Below are positions 35,864 to 49,313 of a DNA stretch of 64,000 nucleotides, in pieces. The stretch spans positions 62,001-126,000 of the forward strand of contig NZ_QXJM01000029.1 in NCBI RefSeq assembly GCF_003570905.1. The letters run 5' to 3'. Each line of letters opens with the position of its first letter. Within the stretch, counting starts at the first letter, position 1. Position numbers and translations under genes: made by a program. The notes below the pieces were generated by a model that was not told where the DNA came from, searched no databases, and saw only the letters and a program-made list of their open reading frames with translations. Origin of the DNA: Cohnella faecalis (GTDB taxonomy: Bacteria > Bacillota > Bacilli > Paenibacillales > Paenibacillaceae).

Positions 35864-37309
35864 TTAGCGGCCGTTCGTCACATTCCAGCGGCGCACTCGG
35901 CTGCCCTCGATCCATTCCTTGTTCCGAAGCGCTTCGGACAGAACGTCGCGAATGAATTCCGGCAAAAAATAGCTCGGCTCCCGTCCGTTCTTGAGGCGGA
36001 CGTACCCGACACCGAACGTGAACATGTCGAGAGTTCCGACGATGTATTCCCGCTCCTTGACGAGGCGTTCGCCATTGACGCGGGCGCCCGTAATTCTGCT
36101 GCCTTCCGGAAGCGACAAATCGGCGTCGACTTCCATCCCGTCCAGACAAAGTCCTCCCAGCCATTTGCCGCGAAAGCCGAAGCCTCGAATCTCAAGCTCC
36201 CGGAAGGAGATTTGCAAGCTTTCCTCCAATGTTAGGAGCAGCTCCTCTCCGGTCAGCCGAAGCGTGCACGGGTTAATGGGCGACGGACAAATGGCATGCA
36301 CGACCGCCTCGGTGACATCGCCTTCGGGAAGGTCGCCCAGCATCTGCCCGGAGTTGACGAGTCCGATCTCCGCCCCCGTTCGGTGACGGATTGCTGTGGC
36401 GAGAAGCGTAGGAAGCCGGCTCTCTTCATGCAGCGATTGAGGCAGAACTTCTTCAAGCCTTGCAACGACGCGGCTCATCCTTCTGGCCGCTTGCTCTCTT
36501 CCGGCTGCGATGACGGCTTCCGCCTCTTTGTCCGTCTCTCGGTCGTCCATGGACAAGCAGCCGCCGGTTATGTTTATTTTTCCGGTTTGTTCGTCCTTGG
36601 CGATATGAAGGTGACCGATGTGGGTGCCGAATTTGCCGGCCGCGCATAAAACCGTGTTGCGGACGCGCAGCGGCGATTCGAGCAAATGATGCGTATGCCC
36701 GCCCAAAATGAGATCGATGCCGTCAATGCTTTGCGCGATCGTCTCGTCCATCTTGAGACCGACATGGGATAGAACGATTAACACGTCTACCTCCGGTCTC
36801 AGCTTGACCGTCCATTGCCTTAAAGCTTCGAGCGGATCGGAGGCTTTCCAGCCCAGATGATCGTAATAAGCTCCGAACGCGGCGGTCAATCCGATCAAGC
36901 CTATCTTAAGTCCGGAACGCCGAACCGTAAGCGAAGGGACAAGCCATGAAAGAGATGCCTCCGGATCGTGCGATTTGAAGTTTGCACAGACGACGGGGGC
37001 TGTCAACGGGCTATAATACCGATCAAGCTGTTCGTATGTATAGGTCAACCCTTCGTTATTGCCGAGAACGACGGCATCGTAGCCGATCGTCTCCATCAGA
37101 CGGCGATTGACCGCTCCGTCCGTTCCTTCCGTCTCGGGCCTAGCGCGGTCGAGAAAATCGCCGCAATCGACGACGAGCAGCGAGCTCGGATCGCTCTTGG
37201 ATCGTACGCTCTTGATGTAGGCCGCAATTCGAGCCGTTTGTTCCAAGTGGCTGTGCAGATCGTTCGTATGCAGCAGGGTTACGCCTGCGCCTTCGTTATG
37301 TGCGGACAC
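35864..37309 (-). CDS. YunD-type metallophosphatase (5'-nucleotidase family), cytoplasmic
   Basis: The start is placed at GTG 37309, six bases after AGGAGG; the ATG at 37315 touches that ribosome site and is too close. The 481-residue product has a metallophosphatase domain (LLHTNDLHSHLEQ, VVDCGDFLDR, VLGNNEG, VLSHVGLK, LILGGHTHHLLE). A 5'-nucleotidase C-terminal domain follows (GLVNSGQMLGDLPEGDVTEA, RLTGEELLLTLEESL, GTLDMFTFGVGYVRLKNG). The usual GNH(D/E) motif reads GNNEG. There is no signal peptide or wall anchor, unlike secreted UshA-type enzymes. The likely activity is on nucleotides or related phosphoesters. Confidence 0.85.
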   Translation of the reverse strand: MSAHNEGAGVTLLHTNDLHSHLEQTARIAAYIKSVRSKSDPSSLLVVDCGDFLDRARPETEGTDGAVNRRLMETIGYDAVVLGNNEGLTYTYEQLDRYYSPLTAPVVCANFKSHDPEASLSWLVPSLTVRRSGLKIGLIGLTAAFGAYYDHLGWKASDPLEALRQWTVKLRPEVDVLIVLSHVGLKMDETIAQSIDGIDLILGGHTHHLLESPLRVRNTVLCAAGKFGTHIGHLHIAKDEQTGKINITGGCLSMDDRETDKEAEAVIAAGREQAARRMSRVVARLEEVLPQSLHEESRLPTLLATAIRHRTGAEIGLVNSGQMLGDLPEGDVTEAVVHAICPSPINPCTLRLTGEELLLTLEESLQISFRELEIRGFGFRGKWLGGLCLDGMEVDADLSLPEGSRITGARVNGERLVKEREYIVGTLDMFTFGVGYVRLKNGREPSYFLPEFIRDVLSEALRNKEWIEGSRVRRWNVTNGR

Positions 37310-37345
37310 AAGCATCCTCCTGGGGCCGTACGATGTCGGCGAGAA

Positions 37346-37825
37346 TCAGTCTCGGGATTTGCGCAGCTCCATCATCCCCGCAGGAGTGATTTCGTTGCGG
37401 AAGCCGTAAGCGGCTTCTTCGCCGAGGGTTGGGTCAGAGACAAGACCGATGGTCACGACGCTCTTGACGTTCAAGCAAGCGCTCGATCCGTCGGGAACGT
37501 ATAATCGGATCGGCTTGCCTTTGTCCAACGGCAGCCCGTCTATTCGGTATTGGAATAGAGCAGCGCCAAGCTGCTCCAATGGAATAACCGCTTCGAATTC
37601 GTCTGCGGCTCGTACGGACAAATGCGTCAGCGTCGCCGGTTCGCGGCCATCGGCCCGGCTTCTCTTCACGACCGCCGCGGAATACCACTCGCCGAAGTCG
37701 AACGCTTCCCCGGCTATGCCGGGCACCCTGTCGGCAACCGCGAACGTGCGGCCTGCCAAAAGCGCCATCTGCTCCGGCGTCGTAAGCTCGACATGTCCGT
37801 CTGACCAAGTAACGGTAATGCTCAC
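37346..37825 (-). CDS. Small sulfite-oxidase-fold (molybdopterin-binding-like) protein
   Basis: The open frame runs to 38272, but its 5' part is a shadow of moaA; GTG 37825 with GGAG ten bases upstream gives 159 residues beginning VSITVTWSDGHVELTTPEQM. The C-terminal half (ALFQYRIDGLPLDKGKPIRL, YVPDGSSACLNVKSVVTI) resembles the strand-rich end of the oxidoreductase molybdopterin-binding domain. The Cys at SSACLN does not match the usual Moco-ligating position convincingly, so catalysis is uncertain. It is intact although the Moco genes beside it are all broken. Confidence 0.55.
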   Translation of the reverse strand: MSITVTWSDGHVELTTPEQMALLAGRTFAVADRVPGIAGEAFDFGEWYSAAVVKRSRADGREPATLTHLSVRAADEFEAVIPLEQLGAALFQYRIDGLPLDKGKPIRLYVPDGSSACLNVKSVVTIGLVSDPTLGEEAAYGFRNEITPAGMMELRKSRD

Positions 37826-37857
37826 CTTCGAAACGCTCCTTTTTTCCCGACTTTGTC

Positions 37858-38887
<1,030 letters not shown>

Positions 38888-38972
38888 TTATAGAATAACA
38901 TTTTCAAAGCCGATATGGTATTCTTAAGGCAAGGAATCTTTAACGCAGCACGGAAGGAAGTTGAACATCAAG

Positions 38973-39225
38973 ATGACAAACGAATGGCGAATATCGCTTT
39001 TTGCCGGAATTGCCGAGCGAATCGGAACGCGGACATTGCGGGAAAGGCTGGCGGAGACTCGGCTCTTGGCAAGCGACGCAAATCTCGTCTGGATGACACG
39101 TTTTCCGGACAACAGCCGATCTCATAAGCCGCTCCTTTTATACTAGAAATCAAGCTTTCGCACACGATCCACACAAATGTTGAGCTCCGGCGACAGCTGC
39201 GCTCTGCCTCCCCGTTCCGCACGAA
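38973..39225 (+). pseudogene. moaD: moaD, molybdopterin synthase small subunit, broken
   Basis: ATG 38973 with GGAAGGAAG upstream starts MTNEWRISLFAGIAERIGTR, the MoaD-type ubiquitin-like opening. Later pieces in other frames correspond to KERLAET, NQAFAHD, LSSGDELAL and LPPV, the expected last strand and the approach to the Gly-Gly end. Several small deletions separate them. Boundaries are approximate. The protein would have carried sulfur to molybdopterin synthase. Confidence 0.6.
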
Positions 39226-39227
39226 GA

Positions 39228-39637
39228 TGCCGACGACGAAGAGTCGGTCCCAATCCCCTAACACCATCGTCGAACCCTATTGACACGGGTGCGGTTTACG
39301 AGCAAGCAGCCCATCCCATCACGGAGCCGCACCCGCTTCTCGGAACGACAGAGAATGACCGCGGGCAAGCGGGACGGTCAAACTGGAATACGTAAGCCTC
39401 ACGTACCGATTGAAAATCGCCTTGCGCCGAGTCGCACGAAATAGCGGATCGCTGCCGGGCACACTGACCGCCAAATTTGCCATCGCATCGCGTTTGGCGT
39501 CGCAAAGCACTCGTCATCCCGTATCTTTCTCCTCACCGCGCTTGGCCCCCATACGAGTCGAGCCATACGACTATCGACGCTGAAGCAGACCCGGTGCGAT
39601 GATGAAAAAAAAGTATTACCGAGACCGGACGGAGTAG
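39228..39637 (+). pseudogene. moaE: moaE, molybdopterin synthase large subunit, broken
   Basis: Fragments in shifting frames: NPIDTGAVYEQAAHP, then TVKLEYVS, then EIADRWPGTLTA-like and HRIG pieces, and finally KKKYYRDRTE followed by TAG at 39635. In order and spacing these are the landmarks of MoaE. Many small deletions make it untranslatable. Start and end are approximate. Confidence 0.6.
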
Positions 39638-39689
39638 AAAGACATCCAGACCGCGACCTGGAATCCGCACGCCGATATTGAACGGGATG

Positions 39690-40770
39690 AACCCATTCGG
39701 GACTGGGAAGCGCTTATGACGAAATCCTCCGAAAGGCTCGTATGCGAGACAGAATCAGATAATTCCCCCGATCGCGCAGGCAAAGCGCTCATTAGAACGC
39801 TCGAATCGCCATTGCGTGTGCGCCCCTCGCGCACTGCTCGCGCCAATCATCCTATCCCGAGCCGCGCCGGCCGCTGTCGCTATCGACCCGACGTCGTCTA
39901 CGCAAAGCAAATCTGCAGCGCCACTGCTGTACGACAGCAAGAAAGGACGCCATCAGTTCACGCCGAAAGCTGTCGCGCGGCCAATCGCTCGCGCAGATCA
40001 ATTCCGACATCGTCGTCGTCCCTTACGTCACGAAAGTAAGCGCGTTGAACCGGCCGAGACGTTTTGAGGCCAGCATGGATTTGATCGTAGGACGGAAGCG
40101 AGCAATTTCCGTTCGCTATCTGATTAACGAACGAAGTCAGCGTCAAATGCGGCATTTCCCTGGATTTACGGAGGCGCCGTCGGGGCATCGGGGATGTCCG
40201 CGACTTTTCGGCCCGGCGCGGCGGGCCTTGCTTTCATTGCCTCTTCCCCCAACCGCCGGCTGGCGGCTCGCTTGATACATGCGAGACGGCCGGAGTGCTG
40301 GCTCCGATCGTAGATACGATCGCTTCCCTGCAAGCGATGGAGGCGATCAAGCTGCTTACGGGCAACGAACAAGCGCTTCACGGATCGCTCGTACAAATCG
40401 ATATGTGGCTAAACGGCTGGAACAGCCTCTCGCTCGCCGGAGCTCGCCGTCCGCAATGCCCCGTCTGCTCGGCGCATCAATATGCCCGGCTTTCCGGCGA
40501 GCACGATGAGCCGCTGACAGCCTCGCTGTGCGGAAGAAACACGGTGCAGGTTGTCCCCCACGACGGCTCGACGGCGGGCCTAACACATGGCCGAACGCCC
40601 GAACCTGGAGCCGTCTCGGCTCGGTGGAGTTGAACGCTTATTTGCTTCGGGTTCGAATCGAAGACGAATTAACCTTCGTTCTTTTCCCCGACGGCCGAGC
40701 GTTAATCATGGGAACGGACGACGCTGTGCGCGCTCGAAGACTTTATACCGATTTGCTTGGGATGTCTTGA
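39690..40770 (+). pseudogene. moeB/thiF/hesA-type adenylyltransferase, broken
   Basis: An E1-like enzyme that would activate MoaD or ThiS. Fragments include SNLQR-like sequence near 39900, MDLIVG...SVRYLIN near 40075-40130 and DTCETAGVLAPIVDTIASLQ. These are followed by AMEAIKLLTGNEQALHGSLV, QIDMWLNGWNSLSL and RRPQCPVCSAHQY (40277-40500, one open stretch). The C-terminal part ends LNAYLLRVRIEDELTFVLFP and ALIMGTDDAVRARRLYTDLL before TGA at 40770. Between the pieces the frame changes repeatedly through one- or two-base losses. I cannot tell MoeB from ThiF; the neighbours favour MoeB. Confidence 0.65.
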
Positions 40771-40962
40771 TTAACATACCGGCCCTATATGCCCGAAGAA
40801 TGTACGCTTCGAGTCTATTTATGTTTAAATGTCCTATTTTTTAACATTAATCGATCATTTTCTGTTGCATGGAACCGCTTTCCTTGATAGCATATGTATA
40901 TAATAAGAAAATAAAATTTTTCTCATTTCTTATCATATTCATCTTTCTAACCGAGGTGCGGC

Positions 40963-42009
40963 ATGAGAGTCCATATTACCGATGTCCAATCCGGAGACAC
41001 GTTGGCTCAGGATATATTCAACACTTACGGACTTCACGTCTTATCCAAAGGCACCTTGTTGAGCGAAAAAGAACTATCCCGCCTATACCAGCACCAAATC
41101 GAATTTTTGGAAATCGACTGGAGACAGGCCGAAGAGCCCCTCGACACAGCTGAGGAGCCGTCATCTTACAATCCGCTTCTTCGTCCGTTGTACAGCGATG
41201 CGGTCGCAGGCTGCGAGCAGCTATTCGAAAAAGCTTTGGCGGAAGGCAGAGTGTACGAAGGCGATTTGAAAGAAAGCTTTCAGCCTCTCGTCGACAATTT
41301 CAAATCGGAGAGGGACGTCGTTTCTCTCTTATTGATGCTTAATAATCAAGACGACTACACGTACCAGCACTCCGTTCAAGTCGGAATGCTCAGCTTCTAT
41401 ATTGCCAGATGGATGGGATGGAACGAAGAAGAGACGGTCCGCGCCGGAAAAGCGGGGTTTCTTCACGACATCGGCAAATGCCGGATTCCGGAAGCGATAC
41501 TGAACAAGCCGACTAAGCTTACTGTAGAAGAGTTCCAAGAGATCAAAAATCATCCGAATTACGGATTTGAAATCGTCAAAAACTCGTTCAACGACAATAT
41601 GCTCGCAATTGCCGCTCTTCAGCACCATGAGCGGATGGACGGAACCGGCTATCCGCTAGGATTGAAGGCGGAAGCCATTCACCCCATAGCCCGAATCGTC
41701 GCGGTCGCCGACGTCTACAGCGCCATGATTTCTTCTCGCGTATACAAAGAAAAGAAGGATTTGCTCTTCGTCCTTAAGGAGCTGTTCGAGTTGAGCTTCA
41801 AAGAGCTCGATCCGACGACGACGCATACGTTCATTCGCCACATGCTCCCGAACTTTATCGGCAAGAAGGTAGAGCTCACCGACGGCACTACCGGAACGAT
41901 CGTCATGAGCAACCCGACCGATTTCTTCCGGCCGCTCGTCCAAGTGGACGAAGCCTTCATCGACTTGGCGCAAGTCCGTACTCTCGAAATCAAGAACGTC
42001 CAAATGTAA
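40963..42009 (+). CDS. HD-GYP domain phosphodiesterase
   Basis: A 348-residue soluble protein from ATG 40963 with GAGGTG upstream. The N-terminal part (RVHITDVQSGDTLAQDIFN, GLHVLSKGTLLSEKELSRLY) precedes the HD-GYP domain: YTYQHSVQVGMLSFYIARW, FLHDIGKCRIPEAIL, HHERMDGTGYPLGL and VADVYSAMISSRVYKEK. The tail (GKKVELTDGTTGTIVMSNPT) resembles the HD-GYP protein at 33707. Predicted c-di-GMP hydrolase with metal ligands present. Monocistronic: an AT-rich region with TATAAT at 40899-40904 lies upstream and a strong terminator follows. Confidence 0.88.
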   Translation: MRVHITDVQSGDTLAQDIFNTYGLHVLSKGTLLSEKELSRLYQHQIEFLEIDWRQAEEPLDTAEEPSSYNPLLRPLYSDAVAGCEQLFEKALAEGRVYEGDLKESFQPLVDNFKSERDVVSLLLMLNNQDDYTYQHSVQVGMLSFYIARWMGWNEEETVRAGKAGFLHDIGKCRIPEAILNKPTKLTVEEFQEIKNHPNYGFEIVKNSFNDNMLAIAALQHHERMDGTGYPLGLKAEAIHPIARIVAVADVYSAMISSRVYKEKKDLLFVLKELFELSFKELDPTTTHTFIRHMLPNFIGKKVELTDGTTGTIVMSNPTDFFRPLVQVDEAFIDLAQVRTLEIKNVQM

Positions 42010-42013
42010 AAGC

Positions 42014-42066
42014 CGGAAGGTCTCCGCTTGATTGCATCTCGCAATCTAACCGGAGACCTTCTTTTG
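42014..42066 (+). terminator. Terminator of the HD-GYP gene
   Basis: GAAGGTCTCCG (42016-42026) pairs with CGGAGACCTTC (42051-42061), with an inner GATTGC/GCAATC stem, followed by TTTTG. Confidence 0.9.
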
Positions 42067-42148
42067 ATTCGGCATAGACGGTGAACGCATGGAAGGGCTG
42101 TCGGCTACTGGCTGGACAGCCCTCCTAAAGTTCGAGGCCTCTTGATTT

Positions 42149-43153
42149 TTATCCTTTCAAATCAAAGCGCTTGGCGCTCAGGAAGGTCTCCTTCCAGAAT
42201 GGCTTGTTAATGTCCGTTATTTGAACGCCGTCCTTCGGCTCCGGACAAGAGTGGATCATGTTTCCATCGCCCATATAAATGCCGACGTGACCGACTTTAT
42301 TGTTGCTTTTGAACCGGCCCGGCACGTAGAAAAACAACAGATCTCCCGCTTGCAATTCGTCACGGGATACCGACTTTCCGAGCTGAGCTTGATCGTCCGC
42401 CGTACGAGGAAGGTTGACTCCGTATTGGGAGAACAGGTAATTCGTGAAGGAGGAGCAATCGAATTTCCCGCTTTGGGAGTAAGGCTCCGCTCCGAAGTCG
42501 TATTTGACGCCAATGTACTTCTTCGCTTTTTCAAGCAAGCTGTAGGCGGGATTATCCGTTTGGTTGTCGGCGTTGGCCTTCACTCGGAATTTCCCTTCCG
42601 CTTTGGGCAGCTTGTCCTTAAAATCGAGCGTTGCGCCGGTCTCACCCGTTTCCTTAGCTGTCGGCTTCGGGAAAAAAGAGACCTGTCCCGGCTCGACGGA
42701 GAAAGCGGCCTCTTTCCCTAACCAATCGCCAAGCCCGGCTGACGGAACGAACAGCCGGTTCCCTTCCTTGACGGCGGGCGCGGGCAGCTTGACTGCTTTT
42801 TCTCTCATTACAGCCGTGCTGTCGCCCGTCCGAAACTTGTAAGCCACATCGTAATCGCCGATACCGTATGAGCCGTCTTTTAACCATTTCCCGTTATAGC
42901 CGACCGCTTTGGACACCTCGTCCAACGCTACGTAGTCCGTATTGTGGATAGTTCGGGCTTTGACGACATGCCGCCCTTCGTTCAAATCGGCCGGTGCTTG
43001 ACCGGACGAATGAATTTTCACCGTTCCGGATTGCTTCTTCATGCCGACCGTATTTCCCGTGTTATTCGCGCACCCCGCGATCCCGCTCGCTGATAGTACG
43101 ATCGCCGATGCAAGAAGCGACGTCCGCCTCCAAGTTAGCCACTGGTCGTTCAA
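42149..43153 (-). CDS. NlpC/P60 lipoprotein endopeptidase with copper-amine-oxidase-like domain
   Basis: The chosen start is TTG 43153 (MNDQWLTWRRTS) behind AAGGGGGCAGG, placing a lipoprotein signal at the N terminus: SLLASAIVLSASGIAGC, with lipobox Cys. Then comes a copper-amine-oxidase-like N-terminal domain (residues about 70-180: TDYVALDEVSKAVGYNGKW, NRLFVPSAGLGDWLG). The C-terminal NlpC/P60 domain shows the catalytic Cys (FDCSSFTNYLF), His (NKVGHVGIYMG) and a following polar residue (GNMIHSCPE). Predicted to cut peptidoglycan stem peptides outside the membrane. An open frame extends to 43294 but covers the suf terminator, so that start is unlikely. Confidence 0.85.
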   Translation of the reverse strand: MNDQWLTWRRTSLLASAIVLSASGIAGCANNTGNTVGMKKQSGTVKIHSSGQAPADLNEGRHVVKARTIHNTDYVALDEVSKAVGYNGKWLKDGSYGIGDYDVAYKFRTGDSTAVMREKAVKLPAPAVKEGNRLFVPSAGLGDWLGKEAAFSVEPGQVSFFPKPTAKETGETGATLDFKDKLPKAEGKFRVKANADNQTDNPAYSLLEKAKKYIGVKYDFGAEPYSQSGKFDCSSFTNYLFSQYGVNLPRTADDQAQLGKSVSRDELQAGDLLFFYVPGRFKSNNKVGHVGIYMGDGNMIHSCPEPKDGVQITDINKPFWKETFLSAKRFDLKG

Positions 43154-43245
43154 AACAGGCCTGCCCCCTTTTTCCGTCTTCAAGAATTCAACGGTTAGGA
43201 TGCTTCGGAGGGCTGGGGTTATGCTTGAACTCAAGTATTCGATAA

Positions 43246-43280
43246 CGCAAAAAGAACCGTCCGAGTTTGGACGGTCCTTC
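43246..43280 (-). terminator. Terminator of the suf operon
   Basis: ACCGTCC (43256-43262) pairs with GGACGGT (43269-43275), extended by AAGA/CCTT partial pairing, and CTTTTTGCG follows on the minus strand. Confidence 0.85.
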
Positions 43281-43294
43281 GTGGATACATTCAA

Positions 43295-44689
43295 TTAACC
43301 GATCGAGCCTTCCATCTCCAGCTTGATAAGACGGTTCATCTCGACGGCGTACTCCATCGGGAGCTCCTTCGTGAACGGCTCAATGAAGCCCATGACGATC
43401 ATCTGAGTCGCTTCGGCCTCCGACATGCCGCGGCTCATCAGATAGAAGAGCTGGTCTTCGGATACTTTGGAGACGGTCGCTTCATGCTCGAGCGTGATGT
43501 TGTCGTTCAAGATTTCGTTGTAAGGAATCGTGTCGCTCGTCGACTGGTTGTCGAGAATGAGCGTATCGCATTTGATGTTCGCTTTTGCGCCCTCCGCGTT
43601 CCGACCGAACGAAGCGAGACCGCGATACGTAACCTTGCCGCCGTGCTTGGAGATCGACTTCGAGACGATCGTCGAAGTCGTGTCCGGAGCCAGGTGGATC
43701 ATTTTCGCTCCGGCGTCCTGATGCTGGCCTTTGCCTGCTACGGCAATGGAAAGCACCATGCCTTTAGCTCCGCGGCCTTTCAAGATGACAGCCGGATATT
43801 TCATCGTCAGCTTCGAGCCGATGTTGCCGTCGACCCATTCCATCGTCGCGTTCTCTTCGGCGACTGCGCGCTTCGTGACGAGGTTGTAAATGTTGGGAGC
43901 CCAGTTCTGGATCGTCGTGTAGCGAACGCGAGCGTCCTTCTTCACGATGATTTCGACGACTGCGCTATGAAGCGAATTCGTGCTGTAGATCGGAGCGGTA
44001 CAGCCTTCGACGTAGTGAACGAAGCTGCCCTCGTCGGCGATAATGAGCGTGCGCTCGAACTGTCCCATGTTCTCCGAGTTGATCCGGAAGTACGCCTGCA
44101 GCGGGATTTCGCATTTGACGCCTTTCGGAACGTAGATAAAGCTTCCGCCGGACCAAACCGCGCTGTTGAGAGCGGCGAACTTGTTGTCCGTCGGCGGAAC
44201 GATTGTGGAGAAGTATTCCTTGACGATTTCCGGATGCTCGCGAAGAGCCGTATCCATGTCCGTGAAAATAACGCCCTGCTTCTCCAGATCTTCCTGCATG
44301 TTATGGTAGACGACCTCCGACTCGTACTGAGCGGATACGCCGGCGAGGAATTTCTGCTCCGCTTCCGGAATACCGAGCTTGTCGAATGTCGCTTTGATTT
44401 CTTCCGGAACCTCTTCCCACGTTTTCCCTTGCTTCTCGGAAGGTCTTACGTAGTATTGAATGTCCTCGAAATCGAGGTCATCCATATTGCCGCCCCAGGT
44501 TGGCATTGCCATCTTGTTGAATTGCTCAAGCGACTTGAGACGGAATTTCAACATCCACTCCGGCTCGCCCTTGATTTCGGAAATCGTCTTGACGACTTCG
44601 GGCGTCAAACCTTTGCCCGATTGGAATATCGCTTTGTGCTCGTCGCGAAATCCGTACTTGTACTCTTCGAACTCCATTTGCTTCGCCAT
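43295..44689 (-). CDS. sufB: Fe-S cluster assembly scaffold SufB
   Basis: A 464-residue subunit of the SufBCD scaffold on which Fe-S clusters are built. Landmarks are [14 protein letters not shown], the segment [66 protein letters not shown] and [20 protein letters not shown]. The conserved Cys in KCDTLIL, needed for cluster assembly in E. coli SufB, is present. Last gene of sufCDSUB, followed by a terminator. Confidence 0.96.
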   Translation of the reverse strand: MAKQMEFEEYKYGFRDEHKAIFQSGKGLTPEVVKTISEIKGEPEWMLKFRLKSLEQFNKMAMPTWGGNMDDLDFEDIQYYVRPSEKQGKTWEEVPEEIKATFDKLGIPEAEQKFLAGVSAQYESEVVYHNMQEDLEKQGVIFTDMDTALREHPEIVKEYFSTIVPPTDNKFAALNSAVWSGGSFIYVPKGVKCEIPLQAYFRINSENMGQFERTLIIADEGSFVHYVEGCTAPIYSTNSLHSAVVEIIVKKDARVRYTTIQNWAPNIYNLVTKRAVAEENATMEWVDGNIGSKLTMKYPAVILKGRGAKGMVLSIAVAGKGQHQDAGAKMIHLAPDTTSTIVSKSISKHGGKVTYRGLASFGRNAEGAKANIKCDTLILDNQSTSDTIPYNEILNDNITLEHEATVSKVSEDQLFYLMSRGMSEAEATQMIVMGFIEPFTKELPMEYAVEMNRLIKLEMEGSIG

Positions 44690-44711
44690 CGCGTTTCGCC
44701 TCCTCTATTGA

Positions 44712-47681
<2,970 letters not shown>

Positions 47682-47705
47682 GGTTGCTGTCCTCCCCTTT
47701 TCCGT

Positions 47706-48485
47706 CTACGCTTGGCCGACAGTTTCGTCGACGATGCCCAGCTCTTCTTTAACCCAGTCGTAGCCTTCCGCTTCGAGACGCTCCGCCAGCTCCGGTCCTC
47801 CGGATTTGACGATGCGGCCTTGCATCATAACGTGGACAAAATCCGGTTTAATATAATCAAGCAAACGCTGATAGTGAGTAATGATCAGAAAGCCGCGGGC
47901 CTCATCGCGCATGGCGTTGACTCCTGCCGCTACGATTTTGAGCGCGTCGATATCAAGCCCCGAGTCGATCTCGTCGAGAATGACCAGCTTCGGCTCCAGC
48001 AGCATCATTTGAAGAATCTCGTTGCGCTTTTTTTCGCCACCGGAAAAGCCTTCGTTCAAATAACGGTGCATGAACTCCGGATTCATTTCGAGCTCTTTCA
48101 TTTTCGCTTCCATTTGACGAACGAACTTGATAAGCGAAATTTCGTTGCCTTCGCCGCGGCGGGCGTTAATAGCGCTGCGCAGGAAGTCGGCGTTCGTGAC
48201 GCCGGTAATTTCGCTTGGATACTGCATAGCCAAGAACAGACCCGCGAGCGCGCGCTCGTCGACGCCCATCTCCAGAACGTCTTCGCCGTTCAGCGATACT
48301 TCGCCGCCGGTTACTTCATATTTAGGATGACCCATGAGCGCGGATGCAAGCGTGCTTTTGCCCGTACCGTTGGGGCCCATGATCGCATGGATTTCCCCGC
48401 CGTTAATTTTAAGATCGATTCCTTTCAGAATCTGCTTTTCCTCGATGGACGCTGTCAGTCCACGGATTTCGAATTGTGTCGACAT
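47706..48485 (-). CDS. sufC: Fe-S cluster assembly ATPase SufC
   Basis: A 259-residue ABC-type ATPase that drives conformational change in the SufBD scaffold. Walker A is [17 protein letters not shown], the signature is [12 protein letters not shown] and Walker B is [18 protein letters not shown]; a His switch follows in [14 protein letters not shown]. First gene of the operon, with a sigma-A type promoter at 48568-48596. Confidence 0.96.
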   Translation of the reverse strand: MSTQFEIRGLTASIEEKQILKGIDLKINGGEIHAIMGPNGTGKSTLASALMGHPKYEVTGGEVSLNGEDVLEMGVDERALAGLFLAMQYPSEITGVTNADFLRSAINARRGEGNEISLIKFVRQMEAKMKELEMNPEFMHRYLNEGFSGGEKKRNEILQMMLLEPKLVILDEIDSGLDIDALKIVAAGVNAMRDEARGFLIITHYQRLLDYIKPDFVHVMMQGRIVKSGGPELAERLEAEGYDWVKEELGIVDETVGQA

Positions 48486-48567
48486 CTATTCATAACCTCC
48501 AAATTGTCCAAGGTGGCAAGAATCGATAACCGTTACCGGCTCTCTTCCTCGCTCCTTCTTTATAATC

Positions 48568-48596
48568 ATTCTAAATTGATTCTCACTGATTCTCAA
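48568..48596 (-). promoter_or_regulatory. Promoter of sufCDSUB with overlapping direct repeats
   Basis: TTGAGA (48591-48596) and TAGAAT (48568-48573) on the minus strand are exactly 17 bases apart. Between and over them runs GAGAATCA twice and AGAATGATTAT once, a partial Fur-like pattern that could bind a repressor. Confidence 0.6.
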
Positions 48597-48670
48597 CACC
48601 AATTTTATGAAAACATCTTGAAAAAAGCAAACTAGCCTTGCGCCGCCAAGAAAACGTCGATGTCTTCCAA

Positions 48671-49243
48671 TTATTTCTTAAGCGCTTCTTGGACCGCCGA
48701 AACTTTCTCTGCGAACTCTTCGTCCTCAAGAACCGGTGTTTGCGCGCGACCGGGCAGCTCGTCCGAGAAAGCCGTCCACGACTTGCAGCCGTTATACTCT
48801 TCCCGCATCGGCAATTCGATAGGCTCCTCCAGCTTATAAACTCTAAGCAGCAGAACGTGAAGCGGCTTCGTCTTTTTCCATTTCAGCCGTTCCTCCGCGT
48901 AGTCGTGCGTCCAGATGTGCAATTCATCCAGCTTTGAAAGAGTAGCCGAGTCGGTCACCTCGATTTCCTCCGCCACTTCCGCATACGAGGTCAGCTTGAA
49001 GAAGCCGGGATGCCTGGCAGCTTCCTCTTGCGTGGACGCCACGACGGCGCGTTCGTCCTCCTTCACCAACTCCGCTCTTTGGTGCTCGAACGTGGGGAAC
49101 AAAAAAAACGCCGGACTTTCCAATCGGAAGTCCCTCGTCTCCTCGGAAATGCCGCCTTTGCGCAGCACAATAATTTGTCTTCCTTCTTCCAAAGCTTTGA
49201 CGGCTACAGCCCACTCCTTCAATCCGATCGATTGCCCGTTCAT
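48671..49243 (-). CDS. DUF1802 family protein
   Basis: A 190-residue soluble protein of the DUF1802 family, function unknown. Recognised from the opening GLKEWAVAVKALEEGRQIIV, then LRKGGI, the FFLFPTFEHQRAELVK segment, LHIWTHDYAEERLKWKKTKP and LPMREEYNGCKSW. Some members are encoded near restriction or nucleic-acid genes, but here it precedes the suf operon on the same strand, 185 bases away. A Fur-box-like palindrome lies 27 bases before its start codon, suggesting iron control. Confidence 0.85.
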   Translation of the reverse strand: MNGQSIGLKEWAVAVKALEEGRQIIVLRKGGISEETRDFRLESPAFFLFPTFEHQRAELVKEDERAVVASTQEEAARHPGFFKLTSYAEVAEEIEVTDSATLSKLDELHIWTHDYAEERLKWKKTKPLHVLLLRVYKLEEPIELPMREEYNGCKSWTAFSDELPGRAQTPVLEDEEFAEKVSAVQEALKK

Positions 49244-49269
49244 CTGTACGTCGTCTCCCCCATTCCTGT

Positions 49270-49284
49270 TAATAATGATTATAA
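49270..49284. promoter_or_regulatory. Fur-box-like operator upstream of the DUF1802 gene
   Basis: TAATAATGATTATAA matches the 7-1-7 consensus TGATAATNATTATCA at 12 of 14 defined positions. It overlaps TATAAT (minus strand, 49278-49283), the probable -10 element of the DUF1802 gene. Confidence 0.5.
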
Positions 49285-49288
49285 CATA

Positions 49289-49313
49289 GAAAAAAGCCGG
49301 CGGGCGCCGGCTT
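49289..49313 (-). terminator. Terminator of the sigma factor/DUF4179 operon
   Basis: AAGCCGGC and GCCGGCTT arms around four bases, followed on the minus strand by TTTTTTC. The hairpin starts at the stop codon of the DUF4179 gene. Confidence 0.9.
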
